Of a stretch of 64,000 bases of DNA, positions 25,658 through 36,030 are shown in pieces. Below the pieces are notes generated by a model, which was not told the origin of the DNA, searched no databases, and worked only from the letters and a program-made list of their open reading frames with translations. The stretch lies in contig CAYOOA010000005.1 in NCBI GenBank assembly GCA_964405455.1, positions 14,241 to 78,240 on the forward strand, in the 5' to 3' direction. A program made the position numbers and the translations under genes. Every line of letters begins with the position of its first letter. The stretch's first letter is position 1. The DNA is from CALESS01 sp964405455 (GTDB taxonomy: Bacteria; Chloroflexota; Anaerolineae; Anaerolineales; Anaerolineaceae).

Positions 25658-26346
25658 TCATCTTCTCCCTGGGCCAGGTATTGGCCATAATTTAAATAAA
25701 ATCCGCGATATTCTTCAGGCAGCAACCGGGCAATGTTGGCCATGACTCGGTCCGCATTCCTTTGCATATCGAGTTTTCTATTCTCCCCGATTGGTTCCAG
25801 ATGGATTAGCCTGCCAATATTCAGACTAACCCTCGGGCGCTTGAGGCGTAGGACTTCGGACAAAAAAGTGGAGGGTGTCCCGGTTATCCCGACCGGCAGG
25901 ACTGGTACACCGGTTCGATGTACGAGGTATGCAATCCCGGTTCGAGCCTGTCGCATTCCGGGTGTCCGGGTTATCCGCATTTCCGGTGCCACCATCAATG
26001 GGTACCCCGAATTCAAGACGTCCACGGCACGCTCAATCGCCTGGCGATCGTATTGATCTCTGTCTAATCCAATTCCGCCGTACATTTTCACCAGTAGTTG
26101 CTTATCCTTTTCCTGGAACATCTCAGCGGCCCCAATCCATTCCGGAGGGTATGGCCAGTAACACACCAGGAAGGGTGGATCAAAAATGGATAGATGATTG
26201 AAAGCAATAATATATCCGCTAATGGGTGGGATATTTTCCATCCCCTTGATCTCCGCTCTGGTCAGGCTGGGATACAAAATCCGTCTTCCGAGGAAACGAA
26301 TCAACGCTCTGCCAATTTGATTTCTACGATTGACCTGGTAACTCAT
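25654..26346 (-). CDS. plsC: PlsC-type 1-acylglycerol-3-phosphate acyltransferase
   Basis: A 230-residue member of the PlsC family, which adds the second acyl chain in phosphatidic acid synthesis. The catalytic HX4D motif is present as NHLSIFD near residue 50. The second motif, usually FPEGTRS-like, appears as APEMRITRTPG: the EGT core is replaced, which may alter glycerophosphate binding or mark a divergent subfamily. It is coupled to cmk and starts 10 bases after the Agl23-like gene. Confidence 0.85.
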   Translation of the reverse strand: MSYQVNRRNQIGRALIRFLGRRILYPSLTRAEIKGMENIPPISGYIIAFNHLSIFDPPFLVCYWPYPPEWIGAAEMFQEKDKQLLVKMYGGIGLDRDQYDRQAIERAVDVLNSGYPLMVAPEMRITRTPGMRQARTGIAYLVHRTGVPVLPVGITGTPSTFLSEVLRLKRPRVSLNIGRLIHLEPIGENRKLDMQRNADRVMANIARLLPEEYRGFYLNYGQYLAQGEDE

Positions 26347-26356
26347 TCCTGGCTTC

Positions 26357-28045
26357 TCAGGGAGCGATCTTGGAGGCCCCGGGGAATAAATCGCTTCGCA
26401 CCCAGAGAATGGCCGTATCTGATTCTACAGGGACTTCCCGACGCATTAACCAGGTTAACCATCCTTGGCCTGATAAAGCTTTCCATTGCGGCACTTCTCT
26501 CAAAGTGAATTCCTGACCGGTATAAAGTTCTTTTTGTTGCAAATCTTGCGATACTGGCAGGAGAATGACACTCGGGTTTTCATCGATGGGTAAACTGGAA
26601 ACGGATTCATAGTGATAGAAGTTACGCAGTGTCCAATCCAGCGCGGAAGAATGGATGTCAACACTGACTACATCCACTGCATCCCGTTGGCCGGTCTTCC
26701 ATTCACTGACGTCTCCAATGGTTTTCGCTACCAGATCTTGGTCGATGAACGCCGCGGATTGTGAGATTAGTTCAAGGTTGGGCTTGCCATTGAATCCTCC
26801 GGCCCGAAACATGCCAGTCAAAGTAAGTACAATTAAAATCACTGTTCCACCAACGGCCAGGCCAGAGATGGAATCATTATTCGACCAGCCCCAGCTCACC
26901 AGAAAAGCTGTCAAGAGGATGATTAAAACACCAATCCCAACAGCCACCCAGCGCAGAATAATATTATTCGGCGCTAATCCTGCACCGGCAAGTGAGCTCA
27001 AATTGATCAGGATAAAGGTTCCCATAACGATAATGACAATAGCCAGCAGGTAGGCTGGGAATTTTCGCTGGATTTCAAATAATTTGTTAACCAGGCGGAC
27101 AGCTAATATCCATAACGGCAAAACAAGCCATACCAGATCGCGCACCTGGAAAGCCGGATAAATCAACAGGATTGCCAGAGAAATCAAGGTCCATGTTGCG
27201 AGGAAAAGATCCGTCTTGTGTCGGCGCACTGCACCCACGATCATCCCGATCAAACCAAGAAGAAATGGCAGCAGACTGTAGGAAATCATGGCGGCAACGA
27301 TCATAATTGGAGTATCAGAAATCTGTTTGCTCCCCCACCCCTTCCAAAAAGTTGCCAATCCGTTGAATAACCCACTCAAACCTGTGGGGACTTGCATAAA
27401 TAATGTGCCGGCCACAAACATACTGGCAGCAAAGCCAAACAATCCACGTCGCCAATCCAATTGATAGGATGGTTCCGAATGTTCAAGTTGAAATCCATTT
27501 CTGCCAGAAATTAACCGCCAAGCAATTACAGTGACACTGACAATCAACAACCCCAGCCAGGCGGCCGGCCCACTCAGGATAAAAAGAGCCAGGCACACCC
27601 CAAGGGGGATGGCTGCCCGCCGGTGATAAAAGCCGATTGACAGGCCGAGAAAGGCAATCGCCATGCTTAGTCCATCCACCTGTCGGGCAGTCCCAACCAA
27701 TAATGGATCAATGGCAAGGCCAAAAGCCAGCAGGATGCTCGCCCGCTTTCCCAGCAGATCCTTGAAGAATAATGGCACCAGGACGATTAATGATCCAATC
27801 ACCGCCGGGAAAAAGCGTGCCAGAAAATTACCGTTACCAAGGAGTGTAAATAGTGAGCCAGACCAGAGTACTGTCCCAGCCTGGGCACCGACCAGTTTTG
27901 CACCCTGCGTAAAATGTAACGCCTGGAGGGCCCAACCGGCTTCAACATCGTTCAATGATAGCTGACCCAAACCGGCCAGACGTACCCCCAATCCGATAAG
28001 AAAAGCCGCTCCAATCAATCCGTCGGTAAGTGTTGGTTTGCGCAC
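26357..28045 (-). CDS. Agl23-like (TIGR03663-type) polytopic GT-C-like membrane protein
   Basis: About 562 residues with roughly 12 hydrophobic segments and a soluble C-terminal domain of about 130 residues. An acidic pair in the first outside loop (LSLNDVEAG, near residue 30) sits where GT39-type transferases keep their catalytic acidic residue. The family is known as a neighbour of DUF2298 proteins in Chloroflexi and archaea and has been linked to protein N-glycosylation as an accessory factor. GTG 28045, 5 bases after AAGGGAG, is preferred over upstream in-frame ATGs inside the preceding gene. It follows the DUF2298 gene by 10 bases. Confidence 0.7.
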   Translation of the reverse strand: MRKPTLTDGLIGAAFLIGLGVRLAGLGQLSLNDVEAGWALQALHFTQGAKLVGAQAGTVLWSGSLFTLLGNGNFLARFFPAVIGSLIVLVPLFFKDLLGKRASILLAFGLAIDPLLVGTARQVDGLSMAIAFLGLSIGFYHRRAAIPLGVCLALFILSGPAAWLGLLIVSVTVIAWRLISGRNGFQLEHSEPSYQLDWRRGLFGFAASMFVAGTLFMQVPTGLSGLFNGLATFWKGWGSKQISDTPIMIVAAMISYSLLPFLLGLIGMIVGAVRRHKTDLFLATWTLISLAILLIYPAFQVRDLVWLVLPLWILAVRLVNKLFEIQRKFPAYLLAIVIIVMGTFILINLSSLAGAGLAPNNIILRWVAVGIGVLIILLTAFLVSWGWSNNDSISGLAVGGTVILIVLTLTGMFRAGGFNGKPNLELISQSAAFIDQDLVAKTIGDVSEWKTGQRDAVDVVSVDIHSSALDWTLRNFYHYESVSSLPIDENPSVILLPVSQDLQQKELYTGQEFTLREVPQWKALSGQGWLTWLMRREVPVESDTAILWVRSDLFPGASKIAP

Positions 28046-28055
28046 TGCTACTCCC

Positions 28056-30593
28056 TTATTTCCCTTCCACCGGATTATACTCATAAATCGCGACTGAGCC
28101 GGCCTGGAAGACGGCTTTAAGTTCGTTTGTGAATTTCGTTTCATCCACCCGATACTTGTTTCGCTCCAGGTCGCCTATATAAATATACCTGATTTGATAT
28201 CGGTCCAGAATGACTTTCGCATCAGCCCATGCGCTGGTTTGATATAACGATTCAATATCCTGCTCTCGGGTTCCAAGCTGGCTGCCGGTCCTGCCCCATT
28301 GGGATTCATGCCCCGGCCAGCCCAGGACTGTAGGCAACCCGGTGTGGGTGGCAATCCGTGCAAAACCGCTGTATTGACCGCCGATTGCTTCTGCCACCAC
28401 CCCGACTGGGGCTTGTCGTAACCAATCAATCGCCTGGCGTTCTGAGGGATTATAGGTCGCCATCGAAGCCAACGCGTCCAGGTTCCAATCCTTGACCGGT
28501 AGATTCAATCGCTGGATCAAGGCAAATGTGGGATAAATCAAACCGATCAGGATCAAGAGCGTGGTTGCAGGGCGGAATAACACTCGCCAGAGGCGGCCGC
28601 GCTGATTCCACAGGATCACCAGTGCAAAACTACCGGCCAGGCTCCAAACCAACCAGGCTTGATAATAGAATTTGAAAATCGTATTCATCCGGTAGCCGAA
28701 TTGATCCAGGAGGTAGAAAAACTCAGGCGCCAGGGTCAGGCCAATTCCCACTAAAGCAAGCAACAGAGCGTAGGTTTCCTCAGGCTGCTCAATATGGGGA
28801 TTAATTTCCTCAGCTACGTCTTGGTTCTCAATGTGCGCCTTCCGTCTGCCCAGCAAACCCCAGGTCAGGCCAAGCATGACCAGGAGGGTAATCCAAGTTC
28901 CGGGGCTGGCCAACCGCTCCAGGAATGAACCGCCGACCAATGTCCCCAGGTTTGTGCTCCCGTGCAGGTCGAAAAATCGACTGGCATAATTGACCAATCG
29001 TTGTGCGATTGGCAGAGTCACCGGGTTGATATCCAGTTTCAAGATTGAAATCCATTGGGGTGAAACTGCAATCAACCCGCTTAACAGGAATGAAACGAAC
29101 CAAAGTCCGAATACAATCCAGGCTGCCACTTTAAATCCGGTCCACCGCGAGGTTGACTTCCCCTCCTGTCGCCATCTCCAGAACAACCAGGCGAATATAG
29201 GGACAAGCATTCCGCCAAACATGATCCAAAAATGAATACCGCGGCTGAACATGCTTAAGCTGGGCAGGAACCCGCCCGCCTGGGATTTAAAACCAAGATA
29301 GAAGGGAAGGTAGAGAATGCCGCCTATGATTCCCAGGGTCAGTGCAGCTTTGAAGAAATCTCCGATCCGACTGCTGCTCCAACCATCCTGTTGGTAGTTC
29401 ACCAAGGTGTACGCGGCGGCGGCCAGAGCAACATAAATCGGAAAATCCCATGTATTGAGAAAACCCATTGCACCCAGTGTGATGGCTCCCAGCCAGAAAC
29501 CCGGTTGGCGAATCCAATCGGTGATTTTTCGGCCTGGCAGCATGGATTCAGCACGCGTTAAATAGAGATTCAGCACAAGACCGATCGCCAGGATTGCAAA
29601 CGGCAGCGCCAGTACATGCGGATGTAAATCACCCAGGTAGAATGAGAAAAACGGGAACTCATCAATATTTTCCCGCACCACCCCGGCCAGATTGGTGTCC
29701 GTCACAACCCGCGATGCCCGCCACCACCAGATACCGCCAACCCGTTGGGGCACCCAACCCAGCGGCAAAGACGGAGGATTGTTTAGCTCGAGCAAGCCCA
29801 GCCAATTCCAGAATTTTGATGTCAAGGTGCCGTCGGCAGCCTGTGTCCAGAAAACACCCTTGGCGTGCAAAATTTCAAAGAAACCCTCCAGGTTGGAAAC
29901 GATCAGCAACAGGAAAGGTGCCAGCAGTCCATTCCACACAGCCTGGCCGACCGGGCGGCCGTTTCTCTTCAGCCATCCAAAAGCCAGATTATACAAAATC
30001 CCATAGCTGGCTGTCGCGGCGAGGGCAAACCATAATGCAACCGCCAGGTTGAATCCAATGCTGGGCGGGGTACCCGCCAGCCGAATGATCATCGATACCA
30101 GGATGTATCCGAAGTAATAATACGAAATGGAGTAACCGGAAAGCCAGGGATCGTTGGGAGGAAAGCCTGGCGAACGTAGAATAGCGTTGATAAACGCCAT
30201 TTCCATCGGTTTTTCGGTCGAGCTGATTTCAGGATAGGCGGCTCGGACAATCGTCCACAACAGGAAGGCCGTCAGGAATAGTACTTCAGTGACAAGAATG
30301 CTGCGGCGGTGCTCCTTCATCCAATTCCATAGGGTTTTCCACCCGATGCGGACGAATTGCCAAGTGCTCAAACCTGCCATAACTGCCAGTCCAACCAGTA
30401 CCCCGCCAATATCATTCTGATTGAGTTGCAGGGTGGTTAGCAGCCAGAAGGCATAGCCCCAGATCAGTAAACCCAGCGGCTTACTTAACGCCCATCCCCG
30501 GTCCGGTAGACCTTTGAAGAGTTGAAAAGCCAGCGGGAAAGCCAGCAATCCTGTCAAAACCAATATTAAATACCAGACGATGAAATCAATCAC
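28056..30593 (-). CDS. DUF2298 (Chlor_Arch_YYY) polytopic membrane protein, stand-alone copy
   Basis: 845 residues and many membrane segments. The family signature is clear: EKPMEMAFINAILRSP, then PWLSGYSISYYYFGY near residue 155. Function is not established; membrane topology and neighbours suggest a lipid-linked sugar transferase. The C-terminal part has a soluble segment with RQAIDWLR and RYQIRYIYIGDLE, also found in the fused copy next door. It starts with GTG, overlapping the stop of the larger gene by 4 bases (GTGA), so expression is coupled. Confidence 0.85.
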   Translation of the reverse strand: MIDFIVWYLILVLTGLLAFPLAFQLFKGLPDRGWALSKPLGLLIWGYAFWLLTTLQLNQNDIGGVLVGLAVMAGLSTWQFVRIGWKTLWNWMKEHRRSILVTEVLFLTAFLLWTIVRAAYPEISSTEKPMEMAFINAILRSPGFPPNDPWLSGYSISYYYFGYILVSMIIRLAGTPPSIGFNLAVALWFALAATASYGILYNLAFGWLKRNGRPVGQAVWNGLLAPFLLLIVSNLEGFFEILHAKGVFWTQAADGTLTSKFWNWLGLLELNNPPSLPLGWVPQRVGGIWWWRASRVVTDTNLAGVVRENIDEFPFFSFYLGDLHPHVLALPFAILAIGLVLNLYLTRAESMLPGRKITDWIRQPGFWLGAITLGAMGFLNTWDFPIYVALAAAAYTLVNYQQDGWSSSRIGDFFKAALTLGIIGGILYLPFYLGFKSQAGGFLPSLSMFSRGIHFWIMFGGMLVPIFAWLFWRWRQEGKSTSRWTGFKVAAWIVFGLWFVSFLLSGLIAVSPQWISILKLDINPVTLPIAQRLVNYASRFFDLHGSTNLGTLVGGSFLERLASPGTWITLLVMLGLTWGLLGRRKAHIENQDVAEEINPHIEQPEETYALLLALVGIGLTLAPEFFYLLDQFGYRMNTIFKFYYQAWLVWSLAGSFALVILWNQRGRLWRVLFRPATTLLILIGLIYPTFALIQRLNLPVKDWNLDALASMATYNPSERQAIDWLRQAPVGVVAEAIGGQYSGFARIATHTGLPTVLGWPGHESQWGRTGSQLGTREQDIESLYQTSAWADAKVILDRYQIRYIYIGDLERNKYRVDETKFTNELKAVFQAGSVAIYEYNPVEGK

Positions 30594-33500
30594 TTCTGGA
30601 TCACCTCATAGATCACAGTATCCTGCTCGTGATACACCTCTCGCCAGTAGACACCAATAAAATCGATAAATTTGACCAGGCCTTCTCCGGGATAATAGGC
30701 TTTCTCCAATTGTCCCACGATAATATATTTCACATTATATTTCTGCAGGAAAGCCAGCGCCTCCGCTGGATCAGTTGTCTTGTAAAATGCCTCAATTTCA
30801 TTCACCCGTGGCCAGACCCAATCCACGGCCAGTACGGCTCTTTGCTGCCGTTGATGCCAGTTCCAACCAACCACTCCTGGCAGGCCGGTATAGATCGTGA
30901 AGCGCGAACCCCAGCGGTATTCCGGTGCATTGCCCTCCACAATCACTGGGCTTCCCTTTACATTGTCCTGCATCCATTGGATGGCGCGGTAATCCTGACT
31001 CAAATCCATATTAACGTTCTGATCATTGTAGGTTGAGTATGCCATGTAAGTCATGCCATCCAAGGTATGTGGTGCCATCGGAGCCATCCGGTCAGTTATC
31101 TTATCGTTTCCAGCCAGTAAGGGGAACCAGGCTGCTCCACCAACCAGCAGCACCAACCCGACTGACCAGGCGGATTTCCAGCCAGGTTTCCACTCATGGA
31201 TCACCGCTGGCAGCAACCAAATTAGAGCTGCACCGGAACTGATCGCGAATAAGATCCAGGCCTGCAGGTAAAACTTAAACACTGTGTTCATTCTGCCCAG
31301 GTCCCCATGCAGGGTAACCAGTTCGACAACCAGCGTGATGGTCAAGGCAGTCCCGGCCATGAACAGCGCCAGGCGTTTCGCATCCGGCTGTCCCGGTCGA
31401 AACATCAGCACCAGCGCCCAGGCGGCCAGACCCAGGGCCAGCCAACCTATGGTGATCTTTTGAATGGTCAGGTAAGCCACGATCGCCAGGAAGAGAACAA
31501 CCAGGGTTTGGATCAACCATTCATACGGCTTCAGCTTTTTCAATGCAGAGGCCGGTGTTTTTGCCATCCAATCCAATGACTCATGCACAAACCAGGAAGC
31601 CAGGACAAACAGGAATAAGCCCCAGTGAGTGAGGTATGACCAGAAAGGCGATCGGTCCCCTTTATACATATCCAGGGATGTGTATGCCTGTCCATACCAC
31701 TTGGCAAATGGCTCGTAGGTTAGTAACGCCAGCCCGACTAATAAAACTACTCCACCGGTTGTAAAAATGACTCGACGAAGCGTCTGATTCAATTCAGGCA
31801 GGAATTTCTCCGGTGGCTTCGCATAGCGGATACCTGTGTAGAGTAGAACCAGTACCCCCAGGATCAAGTAAGTTGGAAAATCCCAGGTATTGGTAGGCCG
31901 TAATGCCCCGATAGCCAATGCACCAAGGATTAACGAACATAGAAAACCAAGCCCGGCGTGTCGATTTGACTCACCCTCTCCCCAGCGCCATTTTCGCATC
32001 AAAATGGAAATGGTCCAGGCAATGGCCAAAACTGTCAACACCATTGCCATCATATGGGCATGTAAATCCGCATACAGGAAGGTGAACAACGGAAATTCTG
32101 TAATCGGATCACCAGGATAAACCCGGCTGGGAATCCAGTACCAATCACCAGGCGGATAAGGTAATGGGATGCCCCCTAGGTACTTTATAAGTCCATCAAA
32201 AGTCCAACCAATGCGCTGGAAGAAAGTAGACGAATCGATCACTCCACCGGGAGCTGCCAATCTCATCAGGCCGTGCCAGACCATGCGCACGGAGCCAAGG
32301 TTACCCAGCAATACCATGCCAGCCGCAGAAGCAATTCCACCAATCCATGCCGATCGGTTTCCTGAGGGAGGTCTGGTTATCGCTTCAACGGATGGTTTTT
32401 CCACCTGGTCAATAGCATCATTTTTATGATGCAGTCCATTCAGGAATTCTTTCCAGGTCGCTTTAATCCCATTTCTGAATATGGGGTGATTTGATTGAAC
32501 AGCAACTGAAAAACCAGATCCAAGTACCAGGTTGTACCCGCCACAAAAAGCACCCATTGCCAGCAGGCTGAACAAAGTTGGTAGGATCAGGTTATAAGCG
32601 ATGGAAGGGATGATACCCAACAATTTGACCGGCATCCCGACCAGGACGAAACCGTAGTAATAATAATTGATATATCCGCCGGCAAACCAGGGATCATACG
32701 GTGGGAATGTCGACGATTTAATGACCGCATTGAAGTAGGAGAAATCCATCGGTTTTTCCCCGCCCTTGTAAGGGTGCCACAAATCCGGGTTACCCAGGCG
32801 GACGAAAAGGAACGCCAGGAAAAATCCCAGGCCGAGTACTTCCAACCACAGGTAATGCTTCCAGTGATCGCGCAGATCCTGGAAAAGTTCTCTACGGGTG
32901 ACATAGGCCAGGACGGCTCCGATCACCAGCAAGAGTCCCAAAACAACAACCAACAAGCCCCGGCTAACCGTAATCCCTGCTGAACCGCTGATCCAGGCCA
33001 GCCAGGCGAATAACACCATTCCCACCAATCGGCTCAGGGGATAACCCTTATCGGCCAGCCCCCCCAGAGCCAGGCGGGTGAAGGGAAAAACGATCCAACC
33101 CAGCAGCGAGATAAACAGGTACCAGGCAATCACAGTCACAACCGGGGAGCCATTGATCAGCGCATCCCGGTTGAACAGATCAGCCCAGGTGCCCCCTGCT
33201 TGTTGTCGGGCCAATTGGTCTTTGGGCAACAAAAGCGTTCCGACAGACTTGCTGGCTCCGCCCGGCGTGACCTTGATGATCTTCGATAAATCAACTCCCC
33301 CCAGGATCTTGGTAACCGAATCGCGGCTATACGCATCTGTCTTGCGGAAGATCAGCACTTTCGGGGCATCATAAACTGTAAAAGCTTCTTCGGCAAACTG
33401 GGAATTGAATCGAATGTTTCCCAGGTTCGGATCGGATTGAAATACTTCAACAAGCTCAAATCCCAATTGCCCTGCAAACATCCCCGGTTTCGCCACATTG

Positions 33501-35995
33501 TAGCACCAGATGAGATCTTTCTCGTCCGGGCAGCCAAGCAGCGAACGATAATACGCAACGGTCAAGGGGTACCTCTCCGGTACCCGGGTAATGCTGCCGT
33601 ATTGCCGATTGGAACTAATGAAAATATAGTCCGCCTGGTCCAGGATATTCTCGAATCGCATGAGTTTATCCTGTGTATCGTCCCAATACATTTCAAAATT
33701 CAGGTCGGAACGATAAATTCCAGCATAATAATCAAAAGGACTGTAGCCGTCCAATTCCAGCGGGATTGGATCGTCCCAGGGGGATTCCAGGGCAGGCCGA
33801 TTTCCAGAGATTCCAATCCGTCCCTCGCCGGCAACAAGTTCTATCTGCAAGAAAAGGGATTGCTTCTCGGTAACTTCGATTGGCTGATCAAGGTTGACGG
33901 TAACTTCTTCACCCCGTGGATCTGCTCCCGCCAGAAACGTTCCACTCACTGTTCCGGAGGAAATCACCGCTCCGCCCTGGGCAGAATCCAGGACGGAGAC
34001 TTTCAAGGTCTTGGATCCCGGATTTCCGCTCCAATCCACAACCCGGTTCAGCACGATACTTCCCAATGTGCCGGAATAATTCGCGTTAAATCCTTCCAGG
34101 AAGGGTTGTGTCGATTGGATGAGCTCAGTGGCGTCCATCAAGAATTGCATCCGGGTGGCGGAATCCTGGTACAACTCCAAAGCCAGGGTCCCATACAAGA
34201 ACAAGGTTTGGTCCGTTTCCACCATGCTGATCCGGAAGCGATATTCCTGCCCGGCTTTCACCTCCACTGGCGTTTCCAGCTTGATCGTCTGGGTGCTTCC
34301 CCGCGGATCGCTTGCATCTGGTGGGAAAGCACTGCTCAACATCCCCGCGCCAATTGGTGCTGAATCGGATTCCCCGCTAAACACTTCCACGACCATGGTT
34401 TTCATGGCCGTATTATTATTGGTTGCATCCACGACGTGGGCAATTTGAAATCCGGTCAACCAGGCATCTGCATCAGCCTTAACAGTCAGCTCAACGGGAA
34501 CCCCATTGCTAAGCTGCATGCGTAAGTGTGCGCCAATGGGCTGTTGTTTCTGGACGCCCGCGCTCAAATATTCCAGGTCGATCGCCCCGGGTACATTCTC
34601 ATAAATCCAGGAGCTGGCTGCAATCCGGGTGACCGGGCGCGTATATATTTGAATAAATGCGTAAGCCCAAAGGGCGGTCAAAACAAGTACTACACCGCCA
34701 ATAACCCCGGCTGAAATCCGGGTCAGTTGGCGAAGTTTTTCCCGCTTTGGCCGTGCATTCCATAGTTCAACCACCAGCCAGGCGGCAATCATCGCCAGAG
34801 TGGGATAAATGAGCAATTGGTAACGCATTGCCCGTACCCAGTTCAAGCTTTGCCAGGCAAAATACAACCCCGTCCACCCCCAGAGAAGGATGTATTTCCG
34901 CCATTCACCCTGCAGAATTCGCCAACCCATCCAGATGAAACCTGCCCAGGCCAGGATACCGAGCGGCAATCCCAGGCCCCAGATAACCATATTCTGAAGT
35001 GCAAACCAGATGGGACGCCTGGCCCACTGCCAGGCATACGGCACTTCCACGTTCCCGGAGCTGATATTGGCAGCTTCCTTCAAGTTCGCCACCCACTTGG
35101 AATTGATTTTCAGACCAAAGAAACCAGGCCCCATGAAGGCATAGGGTTGGAAGATACGAAATACCAGGAGCGAGATGATTGCGGCTATCACCAGGTTGCG
35201 AACAATAATCCAGGCCTGCCGTTCTTTCTGATCCTCAGGTAGCCGGCTCCACCACACCCCTGCCGCCAGAGGCAGCAGCACAGCGATCAGGCCGGCATTG
35301 ATCTTGGAAGCCACGGCCATCCCCAGGGCTATGCCAAACGCGGCATACAGCCATAGTGAATTCCAATCCTCCCGCAACCAATGCTGCCAATCGCCTGCTC
35401 CATCGTTCACTTCATTCGGGCGTTCAACCGTCATGATCACGATGGCTAAATAAATGGCCAGGAAAGAAAAGAAATTGCTGAATGTATCAACTGTAAAGTA
35501 ATGTGAAAGTTGGATGGGCAGGACTGAAAGTGCTGCAAACGCCGCCCCCAGCAAACCGATCTTTTCGTTCTTGAACAACCGGCTCCCGGCCAGGAAAACA
35601 AGCACCACGGTTAACATATCCATCAAAGCGGATAGATACCGCCCGACCATGTACACATTTCCATAGCCGGTCATATTGAAAGATTCGGCGATGAAACGGG
35701 TGATGATTAAAGGCAGAGTTCCGTAGACATAATAACCGAATCCTACATTGTGCGGATTCATCGTGGAGGTGGCTGCATCAAAATACTGGCTCAACTTGAC
35801 CGGTTGGATTGATGTAATCACCATGGTCATGAATCGTTCGTCTGGATGCAGGTGCTGCCCTTCATCCCAATCCATGCCAACCAGGCGCAAGGCTGTTCCA
35901 GCCGCCAGGATGATTACGAGTAAAAGTACGGTAAGCCAGGTAGGCCACCAATACCGTTTTTGTTGAGTTTCGTTTGATCCAACAACCATATCCAT
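30590..35995 (-). CDS. GT39-like glycosyltransferase fused to a DUF2298 domain
   Basis: 1801 residues. Residues 1-450 form a GT39/PMT-like membrane domain with D52-E53 in HPDERF, matching the catalytic acidic pair of the first outer loop. Residues about 455-940 are mostly soluble and beta-rich, probably outside the membrane. Residues about 945-1801 are a complete DUF2298 copy with EKPMDFSYFNAVIKSS and INYYYYGFV near 1110. It is thus a two-enzyme-like fusion next to a stand-alone DUF2298 paralogue, and both DUF2298 parts end with similar soluble segments. A GGAGATATTGG site precedes ATG 35995. Likely role: transfer of a lipid-linked sugar to a surface polymer or protein, by inference. Confidence 0.8.
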   Translation of the reverse strand: MDMVVGSNETQQKRYWWPTWLTVLLLVIILAAGTALRLVGMDWDEGQHLHPDERFMTMVITSIQPVKLSQYFDAATSTMNPHNVGFGYYVYGTLPLIITRFIAESFNMTGYGNVYMVGRYLSALMDMLTVVLVFLAGSRLFKNEKIGLLGAAFAALSVLPIQLSHYFTVDTFSNFFSFLAIYLAIVIMTVERPNEVNDGAGDWQHWLREDWNSLWLYAAFGIALGMAVASKINAGLIAVLLPLAAGVWWSRLPEDQKERQAWIIVRNLVIAAIISLLVFRIFQPYAFMGPGFFGLKINSKWVANLKEAANISSGNVEVPYAWQWARRPIWFALQNMVIWGLGLPLGILAWAGFIWMGWRILQGEWRKYILLWGWTGLYFAWQSLNWVRAMRYQLLIYPTLAMIAAWLVVELWNARPKREKLRQLTRISAGVIGGVVLVLTALWAYAFIQIYTRPVTRIAASSWIYENVPGAIDLEYLSAGVQKQQPIGAHLRMQLSNGVPVELTVKADADAWLTGFQIAHVVDATNNNTAMKTMVVEVFSGESDSAPIGAGMLSSAFPPDASDPRGSTQTIKLETPVEVKAGQEYRFRISMVETDQTLFLYGTLALELYQDSATRMQFLMDATELIQSTQPFLEGFNANYSGTLGSIVLNRVVDWSGNPGSKTLKVSVLDSAQGGAVISSGTVSGTFLAGADPRGEEVTVNLDQPIEVTEKQSLFLQIELVAGEGRIGISGNRPALESPWDDPIPLELDGYSPFDYYAGIYRSDLNFEMYWDDTQDKLMRFENILDQADYIFISSNRQYGSITRVPERYPLTVAYYRSLLGCPDEKDLIWCYNVAKPGMFAGQLGFELVEVFQSDPNLGNIRFNSQFAEEAFTVYDAPKVLIFRKTDAYSRDSVTKILGGVDLSKIIKVTPGGASKSVGTLLLPKDQLARQQAGGTWADLFNRDALINGSPVVTVIAWYLFISLLGWIVFPFTRLALGGLADKGYPLSRLVGMVLFAWLAWISGSAGITVSRGLLVVVLGLLLVIGAVLAYVTRRELFQDLRDHWKHYLWLEVLGLGFFLAFLFVRLGNPDLWHPYKGGEKPMDFSYFNAVIKSSTFPPYDPWFAGGYINYYYYGFVLVGMPVKLLGIIPSIAYNLILPTLFSLLAMGAFCGGYNLVLGSGFSVAVQSNHPIFRNGIKATWKEFLNGLHHKNDAIDQVEKPSVEAITRPPSGNRSAWIGGIASAAGMVLLGNLGSVRMVWHGLMRLAAPGGVIDSSTFFQRIGWTFDGLIKYLGGIPLPYPPGDWYWIPSRVYPGDPITEFPLFTFLYADLHAHMMAMVLTVLAIAWTISILMRKWRWGEGESNRHAGLGFLCSLILGALAIGALRPTNTWDFPTYLILGVLVLLYTGIRYAKPPEKFLPELNQTLRRVIFTTGGVVLLVGLALLTYEPFAKWYGQAYTSLDMYKGDRSPFWSYLTHWGLFLFVLASWFVHESLDWMAKTPASALKKLKPYEWLIQTLVVLFLAIVAYLTIQKITIGWLALGLAAWALVLMFRPGQPDAKRLALFMAGTALTITLVVELVTLHGDLGRMNTVFKFYLQAWILFAISSGAALIWLLPAVIHEWKPGWKSAWSVGLVLLVGGAAWFPLLAGNDKITDRMAPMAPHTLDGMTYMAYSTYNDQNVNMDLSQDYRAIQWMQDNVKGSPVIVEGNAPEYRWGSRFTIYTGLPGVVGWNWHQRQQRAVLAVDWVWPRVNEIEAFYKTTDPAEALAFLQKYNVKYIIVGQLEKAYYPGEGLVKFIDFIGVYWREVYHEQDTVIYEVIQK

Positions 35996-36030
35996 CCAAT
36001 ATCTCCGACGAAAACAGGGTTATTTCGACA

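Noticed and set aside
33437..34363. 308-residue open frame opposite the GT39-DUF2298 fusion gene
   Set aside because: Antisense to a long conserved gene, without recognisable motifs or a start signal.
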